The notes below the pieces were generated by a model, which saw nothing but the letters and a program-made list of their open reading frames with translations, did not search any database and was not told the origin of the DNA. A program made the translations under genes and the position numbers. Shown here one piece after another: positions 57,201 to 64,000 of a stretch of 64,000 nucleotides of DNA. Position 1 is the stretch's first letter. Each line of letters starts with the position of its first letter. Location: positions 186,001 to 250,000 of the forward strand of contig JACVRA010000175.1 of the NCBI GenBank assembly GCA_019828545.1, written 5' to 3'. This DNA is from Paracamarosporium sp. OC-R06-R3 (lineage: Eukaryota > Ascomycota > Dothideomycetes > Pleosporales > Didymosphaeriaceae).

Positions 57201-57294
57201 TCGTGGTCATAAGTTCTTTGAGAATCATTAAAGATGACAGACCACGGACGCCGCCACCATCGAGTGCGAGCAAACGAAGACGCCGTTCACGCAT
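54232..57294 (-). CDS. Patatin phospholipase - NLR-like helical region - ankyrin - C2H2 zinc finger fusion
   Basis: Exons 57134-57294, 56860-57090, 56229-56812 and 54232-56147 give 963 residues, all phases consistent. Patatin domain at about 1-330: oxyanion loop DGGGVRG (12-18), nucleophile Ser51 in GGTSTGG, CKVFVCATSKET, and catalytic Asp192 in VDGATGANNP, so the Ser/Asp dyad is intact. Residues about 345-505 (GILQWMIAQP, SISVRELHSAV, LDACEELLIYD, then CVEYLI and FPLLNHCARMLDFHW) resemble the winged-helix and helical region that follows the NACHT ATPase in fungal NOD-like receptors. No Walker A or B is present. Two ankyrin-like repeats are at about 554-577 and 594-623. A Ser/Pro/Thr-rich stretch runs to about 885. 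Zinc fingers lie at 891-915 (C-x2-C, H-x4-H) and 931-953 (C-x2-C-x12-H-x4-H). The NLR reading is inference. Confidence 0.85.
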
Positions 57295-58648
57295 GTCTCA
57301 ATCGCAGAAAACTATGAACATGTGTGAAAGATAGTGTTCTGTAACGTAAAGTCAGGTTCTGGTCAGGTTCAGAGATTTTACATTCGAGGTTCAGCTGGCA
57401 GCCTGCACCTCATGCAGGGGCGAAGTGTACTTACTGGCCATAAGGTCAGGCTGCAGCCGTGGTGTGGCGTCCGGGTTGTGATTGGTGCTTGGCTCATCCA
57501 TTATCTACAAAAACTCACGGTACGTCTCAGCGAATTCCTGCTAACCGTGAAGCATGACGATGCACGATGCAGAGTTGGTCCTACTATGTATGGTATTGTA
57601 TGGATAGGAGATGCTGCAAAGCGATTTTTTGTTTTTAGCTTGGTCGTGGGCTTCAACGGTTTTGTTCTGTAGGGTTACTCTGAAGTATTCTGAAAATGCG
57701 TCATATCTCTCCGCAGGCTTGGGTTGTAGATGTATTACGTATCTTAGGTTTACTCGCCATGTGATGATTTTGACGTAAATATAGACTCAAACACATGTTG
57801 TTGAAGAATAACCTCGCAGAAATATGCTTAAATCATAGCTATTAATGCAACACAAAAGGTTGTCAAGCATAGCAATGCCGTGCTAGTAACTCTAAGCTAC
57901 ACAATGCATCAACTATAATCGAAGGCTAATCCTCAAACAACAACGCCGGTACGTCGTAGAAACCTAGTACAGGGCGCGTCAAGCCAATATAATGAGTCCA
58001 TCGGATAGCAATCGGAATGTTCAAGTACAAGGCGCCGACTCGGAATTGATGGAAAGCGTACCCTAATGAGGCGTGTACGGCGACTAGAACTAGTAGGTAC
58101 GTTGTTAGTGCCAACCTATTCACGTACATCGCCTTGACTAACCGTTGAAAAGCGGCATCTACGATGCAAGCCAAGCGAGAAGCGGACTTTTGGTCTCCAT
58201 CCAGATCGATGCGCACCCAATCATGTCGCTACTAAATAACGAGTTCTTCCCGCTAGAAAAGTGCGCTAAGAAGTGCGTATAGAACTTGCAGCTGCCAAAT
58301 CCTTCATATAATGCTGCGAGGTCATGAATGACGAAGAAAATGATTGTGTGTTGTGGAGGATCCACATGTCAAAGCCAAGGGCGTATTCGCACTCCTATCG
58401 CAGTTAGCTAGCCAACAATTCCGCATGCGGGGTCAAACCGTTCGGAGTGGATCCACATTTTAACAGCACTTGCCGATGGGGTATTTAATAACATAATGTT
58501 GATGGCGAACAGTCATACATTCAAGGTGCTAATAAATAGTTGGGAAGGCGAACTTTGTGGGCGCTGACCGCACTGACAAGTGTGATACATCGACCTACAT
58601 TATTGTTAGCATTTAACCTGCTCCGAGTCGTTTCGAGCAAAAGAAAAA
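57295..58648. other. Divergent intergenic region, 1.35 kb
   Basis: Lies between the patatin gene and the MFS gene, transcribed away from each other. AT-rich at 57660-57930. Contains one small minus-strand frame listed separately with low confidence. Confidence 0.5.
57926..58129 (-). CDS. Possible small membrane protein, hypothetical
   Basis: A 67-codon frame from an ATG at 58129, with a hydrophobic segment (LALTTYLLVLVAVHASLGYAF) followed by aromatic, well-mixed sequence (LYLNIPIAIRWTHYIG, GFYDVPALLFED). The composition looks more protein-like than other short frames in the gaps, but I recognise no family. It could be the last exon of a degraded gene, since the frame stays open upstream to about 58216. 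Confidence 0.22.
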   Translation of the reverse strand: MYVNRLALTTYLLVLVAVHASLGYAFHQFRVGALYLNIPIAIRWTHYIGLTRPVLGFYDVPALLFED

Positions 58649-60121
58649 ATGGACGCGGTGGCGAATCCAGCGGTGCAGTTGCAGGACATGCCTCCGGGCG
58701 GAAGGGTAGACATGCTGCTGAATGAAGAACCGAACATGTTGGAGAAAACAATCTCTAGACTATCTAGGAGACGAGCATCTGCTCAGACAGAGAAGAGCCA
58801 TCACGCAACAGCGGCGCCAGTACGCGGACGAACGTCGCCGAGAATAGAACAACCTGGAGGAGCCTTTGATGAAGAGAATGCAGAAGAGACCGACTCTGAA
58901 GATGTGTTTCCAGAGGGTGGACTGCGAGCATGGCTTGTGGTAGTCGGTGCATGGTTGATGCTGCTGCCGTCGTTCGGCTTCATGGTCGCTATCGGCACAT
59001 TGCAAGACTACTGGCACCAGAATCAGCTCGCAGATTTCACTGCTCGTGACATTGGATGGATACCGTCAGTCTTCGTGTATCTTACACTCGGCCTAGGACT
59101 TTGGGTAGGGCCGCTTTTTGATCGATACGGTCCGCGATGGATTGCCTTGATCGGGAGTTCTGGCTACGTGGCCATGATTTTCCTTCTTGCCGAATGCAGC
59201 GAGTTCTGGCAGATGGTTCTTTGCGATGGAGTATTGGGAGGAATGACAGGGGCTATGTTGACCTGTACAGCGCTGGCTGCAGTTGCACATTGGTTCAAAA
59301 CTCGAAGAGCGCTCGCCCAAGGCATTGCAATGGCTGGCAGCTCAGCAGGAGGACTTTCGATTCCATTAATTTTGAGATCAACATTCCCAGCTTATGGGTA
59401 TGCGTGGTCTTTACGAATTCTAGGCTTCCTGTTCCTTTTCTGCCTGGCAACCAGTAACATCCTGCTCAAGGCTCGCTTTGCTCCCACGGCCGCGGCAAAA
59501 AAGAAGGCCATCATATCTTTGCACATCTTTGGAGATTTGCGATTCAGCCTCTTCACAATCAGTGTGTTCGGCTTCGAAGTCGTCTTGTTCGGCGCCTTGG
59601 GCATCCTCCCCACCTACGCATCTGTATCTACAAATTTCCCACCTGACACAGGCTTCTACCTCATTGCGGTTCTTAATGGCGTTTCATGCCTCGGTCGAAT
59701 TTTACCAGGATATCTCGCTGATAAGATCGGGCGATTCAACACACTGCTCATCATGATCATATTTACTTTGATTTTCATGCTGGCTCTGTGGCTGCCGCTC
59801 GGTACGAAGTCATTGCCTGCACTGTATGCTTTTGCAGCTCTTTTTGGGTTCGGAACTGGAAGTTGGATGGCCCTCACCCCGGCTTGTGTAGGGCAGTTGT
59901 GTAGAGCAGATGAGTTTGGACGCTACTACGGATCGATGTACTTTGTGGCTTCGCTGGCGACGCTCGTGTGCATCCCTATTAGCGGAGAGCTGGTACAGAC
60001 AGTGGGACCTGAGGCCATGGTTGGATTCTTCTGCTGCATCCTTGCCTTGAGTTTAGTGAGCTTCATATTCAGTCGATGGGCTTGCTTGGGAAGGCGTTGG
60101 GTTCTCTGCGAAAAAGTATGA
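58649..60121 (+). CDS. MFS transporter, monocarboxylate-permease-like (MCT/Mch type)
   Basis: Intronless, 490 residues. A disordered N-terminus of about 90 residues ends in FPEGGLRAWLVVVGAWLMLLPSFGFMVAIGTLQDYW, the standard start of fungal MCT-like permeases. Twelve membrane segments follow with IGWIPSVFVYLTLGLGLWVGPLFDRYGPR, AVAHWFKTRRALAQGIAMAGSSAGG, GFYLIAVLNGVSCLGRILPGYLADKIGRFN and a final helix near 475. RRALAQGIAMAGSSAGG is the family motif after TM4. The substrate is unknown; several fungal relatives carry riboflavin, carboxylates or secondary metabolites. Confidence 0.92.
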   Translation: MDAVANPAVQLQDMPPGGRVDMLLNEEPNMLEKTISRLSRRRASAQTEKSHHATAAPVRGRTSPRIEQPGGAFDEENAEETDSEDVFPEGGLRAWLVVVGAWLMLLPSFGFMVAIGTLQDYWHQNQLADFTARDIGWIPSVFVYLTLGLGLWVGPLFDRYGPRWIALIGSSGYVAMIFLLAECSEFWQMVLCDGVLGGMTGAMLTCTALAAVAHWFKTRRALAQGIAMAGSSAGGLSIPLILRSTFPAYGYAWSLRILGFLFLFCLATSNILLKARFAPTAAAKKKAIISLHIFGDLRFSLFTISVFGFEVVLFGALGILPTYASVSTNFPPDTGFYLIAVLNGVSCLGRILPGYLADKIGRFNTLLIMIIFTLIFMLALWLPLGTKSLPALYAFAALFGFGTGSWMALTPACVGQLCRADEFGRYYGSMYFVASLATLVCIPISGELVQTVGPEAMVGFFCCILALSLVSFIFSRWACLGRRWVLCEKV

Positions 60122-61200
60122 ACGAATATCATCGAGAGCGACGGGGCCTTCAACAAAATTGAATAGAATAGAAGAGTAATGTTTAGATTTTTTGCCTCAT
60201 AAGAGACAGACACAACTCCGCGCGCTCTTCGCTATGTGGAATTGTCTCACTCATGGATGTAACTAACGGATAGCCCGTCTTGTCATAGGGCCTGATGTAC
60301 CTGTTTCCTACCGTGCTCTAGCAAGTTATGGAGTTATCTCTAATTATACCTTTATGCTCGTGTTATAGCCGCCGTTCAATGGAGGAGAAGATCTGGAGTC
60401 GACAGTACCTTTGTTATTGAGAGGAAGATGCGCTATTTAAATATCTTCTGCCGGTGTTCGATCTTAGATGCCCCATGCGAATCAAGTTATGATTTCTTCT
60501 TGTCGTCTGCCTAGATAATTAGCGCACTTTTGTTGCTGTCCTGCATGAATATATAATAAGTGTTCGTTGGGCTGGCGGCAATGAAGAAAGAACCTTTCAG
60601 ACTCCTCACCCTCCAGTCCCTTTTGTTTTTGTCTGCCTGTTTGTCGATGACTGCGAACAAACAACTGCAACTACATGTCTACTCTATATTGCACTATTAA
60701 GGGCACTTTCATTCCATGGTTATGGTCAGTGAACAGTTGGTTACTAGCTTCCTATAATAGAACATAGAAATGCACGACGATCTTGAATCTGTAAGTTGTT
60801 ATTGCATGCTTGTACCTGTACACCATGTATAGACAAGGTTCTAAGCAATACACCTTATACCCGAGTTTGTTTTCGTGTAGCACAGATCATGACGCAGACA
60901 CGAAAAGAAGGCAAACATCCGACGAGGCTGCGAAGGTACGACATGAGGAGATTGAAAGCCGATTCGCTTGCGGATGATCATACGTATGTGAGCTTCAAAC
61001 CCAAGCTTCCTATTGGATAGGAGCCAAATCACCTAGCAAGCATATGCACCCGTGGGGGGGCGGAAAATCTGGTTTTTGGAGTAACGGATATTGTAATATA
61101 TTATCGTATGCCTGTTTGATTCTTGTATTAGAACCTGGTGTGTTCCCCGTCAACTGCACCTCTTCGCTCACACTGAAATTTGAGCTTTGATCACTCCATC
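60122..61200. other. Intergenic, 1.1 kb
   Basis: 3' flank of the MFS gene and promoter of the surface-protein gene. No supported feature. Confidence 0.55.
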
Positions 61201-62470
61201 ATGGATTTCTTCTACACCAGGCCGGATGGATGCACACTCCGTTCAGACTACACTTTCGACCCCTCCATCTGTTGGGCTATCCACCGAACTACCGGGCAAA
61301 CGGCATACTCTCAATCAACGCTATATACGTTCGACGTGTCAACGACTATATTACTCACAGAAGTCTATTGGATATATCAACGTTGGTATTTGTCAACAGT
61401 AACAATCCCATCATCGAGCGAATCGTACACAGATTATTATAAATCCACATTTGAGGTGATGACGGTTCCTTCAAGCCTGGAAAAGTGTCTACCGGGTCCA
61501 ACAAGTTGCCTGTATGAATATCAGGGCACAGAATGTCCAGATGCACATACTGCAGTGAGCAACGCAGTTCAAATAAGGGCCTCTACTCCATTCTCCACTC
61601 TTTTCTGTTGTCCTCGGTAGGTGGCACTCTGATGTGTACTGGTTGCAAAAACTAAGTTTCTGGAAATGACCACAGCGCAGAGAATTTGGAGAAAACACTC
61701 GTAACAATTTCCTTCTATACAACAATCCGAGCGTCCGCTCCATCGGGTGCAGGAATAGTGCCACTCAGTGAAGGATACCTTCTGGCCTGTTGTGCGTAAT
61801 CTCTTTCTCATATACGCCTTCGTGCTGCCGTATTCACATTGACAAAAGAAATCTAATCCACAGTGTAGTATATTCGGCAAAAGATGCAACAAACAACGTA
61901 TTTCCGACATCAGCTTTACAATGGTCCACTCTGCCTAATGGTCTACTCTATCCGGGCGAGACTAAGCGGGAAGCCAATGTTCTGGCGATCAAGCCAATAA
62001 AGGTTACAACAACCGGCATAGCATTGCCTACCTACTCAAATTCAACGACAATTTCCACAGCGGCACCGGCGGATACATCCTCATTGGCCGTGCCAGCGCC
62101 CACCCTCCCTACTGCAGGAGCCACCCTCCCTGCGGACCATCTCAGCACTCGGTCGAAGATTATCATTGGTGTTGGTGTAGGTTCTAGTGGCATTTTCTTA
62201 ATAGGCCTTATTGCCACAATTATTCTATTCCGGAGGCTGCGAAATAGAAAGGAGAGAAGGGGGGAAGGATTCACCAAACCCGAGTTAAGTGGCCAGCCCA
62301 TCAGTAGAGAGCAGTACAGAAGAGAGCTTCAAAGCGGAGAAGTATATGAGATGGATGCTATGGAGGAACCCGTGGAGATTGATAGATCAAACAATCTCCA
62401 GGAGATCGACGGTTCGAGTGTACCCGTTGAGGCTGACAGATCGAGTAATGTGCCAGAGATGGAGGCATAA
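61201..62470 (+). CDS. Single-pass surface protein with Cys-containing ectodomain and acidic tail, hypothetical
   Basis: Proposed exons 61201-61616, 61676-61791 and 61884-62470 give 372 residues. Start is the ATG at 61201; the frame is open a little upstream only through non-ATG codons. The ectodomain has scattered cysteines, including FSTLFCCPR and GYLLAC. A Thr/Ala/Pro-rich stalk (about 225-265) precedes one membrane helix, IIIGVGVGSSGIFLIGLIATIILF, a basic RRLRNRKERR stop-transfer and a short acidic cytosolic tail with repeated EIDRSN/EADRSSN units. This layout (Cys-rich outside, Thr/Ser stalk, TM, short tail) is common in fungal wall-sensor-like proteins. No signal peptide is obvious. The second intron (92 nt) is the least certain, because a nearer acceptor would break the frame. 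Confidence 0.6.
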
Positions 62471-63354
62471 GATGATAGAGGTTAATACAAGGAATACAGT
62501 ATCTCCCCATAAACAGCCATATTAATTGAGATAGTTTTGTGTAGAATAAAGCAAATAGCTAACCGTACCAATTGTCGCGGATTTAAGGTACACTCCGGTG
62601 GACAACTGGACAAAAGCGCCAAGGCTCTCGCTTGGAAAGAACTTTCGGCAGCTCGTGCGCATGCCTTCCTGCCCTCCCAACACCAGTTAGCACCACGCCG
62701 CACGTTCGCCACGAAGCACATGCAAAATAAATAGCAGAGCTTGCGAGGAACTCATCTCCACCACAATGTTAGGTGCGCAACGTAAGTGCAGCGTCAGTCG
62801 CGGCGCCGTTAGCTACAAAAGTACAGGTAAGTTTCTGCGCACTCCACCTCCCCCCACATCATGACATGATGATTCAACCAATTTCAAGTTTCAAGACGGA
62901 TCGGAGAGGCTTCGCCTCCTTGAATGAGCATTTCCTACTGACGAATCGCCCTCTTCTTTACCGTGACCACCATTCGCGAAATCGCACAAGCTGACGAAGC
63001 GTCACAGATAGAGCAATACACGATTTTACTTTTTTATTCGCGGTCTGAAACTGTGAGAGCTTTTCCGAAGAAACCAAGGAAATGCAGACAGCTAGTGTAC
63101 AGTCCAGCTAGATCTCTGAAGAGATTGTTCCAGGATGGAGAGACTAAATCGACGAAACATCACAGCAGTTGCCTCCATACGCCACTTTTTCCGCCAGATA
63201 TGCCCTTAGCGTTTTGAGCACCACCTCCCTACATGAAACATGGAAACCCAAAAAGAAAACGTAACTAAGCAGAGTTCATCGAGCATAACTGAAGGTTTGA
63301 TAGAAGCAATGAAGCTTCACATGTCCCACAGCGACCCTAAACTAAGACCAAAGT
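62471..63354. other. Intergenic, 0.88 kb
   Basis: Convergent 3' flanks of the surface protein and the AT-hook gene. Small frames at 62537-63217 lack support. Confidence 0.55.
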
Positions 63355-64000
63355 TTAAGACTTGTTCCTGCCGGACCGTCTGGGCTGGCCATCAGCAGTA
63401 GCGGCCTTCTTGGGCTCTTTCTTTTTCGCAGGCTCCTTTTCTTTCTTGGCACTGCCCTTGGGGCGACCTGGCTTTTTGGCCTTGCCTTCAGTCTTCTCCT
63501 CATCTGCTTTGGCCTTCTTCGAAGTATGATCCTCTTCGTCGCCTTCCGCGCCGTTTGTCTTAGTGGCCGGCTCTTCAGCTTTGCGCTTCTCACCGGTCTG
63601 GGGATCTTCTTCATCCTTCTCATCTTCAGGCTGCTTGTCTTCTTGAGCATCCTTTTTGTGCTCTTCCCCAGACTGGTCGGCCTTGGGTTCCTCAGCGGTC
63701 TCTGCGACCCCGTTCTGGTTCTTTGAGTCCTCGTCGGCCGGCTTCTCCGGCTCGGTATCCTTCGACTCAGCTGAAGGAGCGTCCTTCATCTCTTCGTCCT
63801 TCTGATCCGGCTCGGCCGGCTTCTCCTCGTTCTTCTCCTCAGCCTCGGTCTCTTTGTCAGTCTTCTCAGTCTCTGGTTGCTTTTCTTCGGACTTGGAGTC
63901 GCCGTTGGCTTGCTCGGAGTTGCCGTTGGCCTTTTCCTCGACATCGAGCTCAGAAGCACGCTTAACAACGTCGTTACCGGGTCGCTCAACGTGAACCGCG
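63355..64000 (-). CDS. Acidic/basic AT-hook nuclear protein, partial
   Basis: The frame is open to the window edge, so the N-terminus is missing. The visible 214 residues begin AVHVERPGNDVVKRASELDVEEK, then run through a long Glu/Lys/Asp/Asn-rich disordered region. The end is basic, with an AT-hook core KKPGRPKGS, Lys-rich repeats (KKEKEPAKKKEPKK) and a final RRSGRNKS. This composition is that of chromatin-associated proteins of the histone H1/HMG-I type. No fold can be named. Confidence 0.75.
   Translation of the reverse strand, partial: AVHVERPGNDVVKRASELDVEEKANGNSEQANGDSKSEEKQPETEKTDKETEAEEKNEEKPAEPDQKDEEMKDAPSAESKDTEPEKPADEDSKNQNGVAETAEEPKADQSGEEHKKDAQEDKQPEDEKDEEDPQTGEKRKAEEPATKTNGAEGDEEDHTSKKAKADEEKTEGKAKKPGRPKGSAKKEKEPAKKKEPKKAATADGQPRRSGRNKS

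Noticed and set aside
54232..57294. NACHT or NB-ARC ATPase in the patatin protein
   Set aside because: I looked for Walker A (GxxxxGK[ST]) and Walker B between residues 200 and 520 and in the 56148-56228 intron; none is present, and the intron is too short to hide one.
1..64000. tRNA, rRNA or CRISPR loci
   Set aside because: No B-box-like GGTTCGANTCC with a plausible cloverleaf, no rRNA-like conserved stretches and no regularly spaced direct repeats were found by eye; a covariance-model scan would be decisive.

Overview
This is a gene-dense stretch of an ascomycete (Pezizomycotina) genome. Most genes carry 1-5 short introns of about 45-60 nt with GT..AG ends, intergenic gaps are usually 0.5-2.5 kb, and the families present are typical of filamentous fungi: cyanide hydratase, a HET-domain protein, a CrgA-like RING/LON protein, a Zn2Cys6 regulator, a CFEM-like GPI wall protein and a CmcJ-like oxygenase. 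The mix would fit a Dothideomycete (Pleosporales-like), but that placement is inference from gene content. I see no rRNA, tRNA, CRISPR array, prophage or intact transposon.

Layout. 1-1174: 3' end of a nuclear-looking acidic protein. 2503-5099 (-): a CmcJ/AsaB-like oxygenase next to an SAM methyltransferase. 6393-8063 (-): RING-RING-LON protein. 9343-13362 (-): TORC2 subunit Rictor/Tsc11, divergent from uricase (14230-15228). 16807-17769 (-): HSL-type esterase. 18360-19630 (-): cyanide hydratase. 21486-23736: HET protein. 24494-27079 (-): bifunctional PABA synthase. A 2.5 kb gap precedes a 709-residue GPI-anchored CFEM-like wall protein (29570-31699). 32180-34466: mitochondrial NCA2. 35016-35867: Sec4-type Rab. 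37166-39149 (-): MFS transporter. 40026-41245 (-): proteasome ATPase Rpt6, divergent from a VNX1-type cation/H+ antiporter (42001-45558). 46815-48570: PA-TM-RING ubiquitin ligase. 49226-50581 (-): D-arabinose dehydrogenase. 51375-53671 (-): Zn2Cys6 regulator. 54232-57294 (-): patatin-ankyrin-C2H2 protein, divergent from an MFS monocarboxylate transporter (58649-60121). 61201-62470: single-pass surface protein. 63355-64000 (-): partial acidic AT-hook protein.

Most of the window is housekeeping: TORC2 signalling, exocytosis, proteasome, folate precursor, purine catabolism, vacuolar cation homeostasis. The accessory content is the oxygenase/methyltransferase pair, cyanide hydratase, the HET protein, the wall protein and the patatin protein.

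The most unusual object is the patatin protein at 54232-57294. It joins an apparently active patatin phospholipase to what looks like the part of a fungal NOD-like receptor that normally follows the NACHT ATPase, then ankyrin-like repeats, a long Ser/Pro-rich linker and two C-terminal C2H2 zinc fingers, with no NACHT domain in between. I read it as a possible NLR-derived receptor or effector that lost its switch and gained a nucleic-acid-binding-type tail. All gene models were built by eye from splice signals, reading phase and family resemblance.
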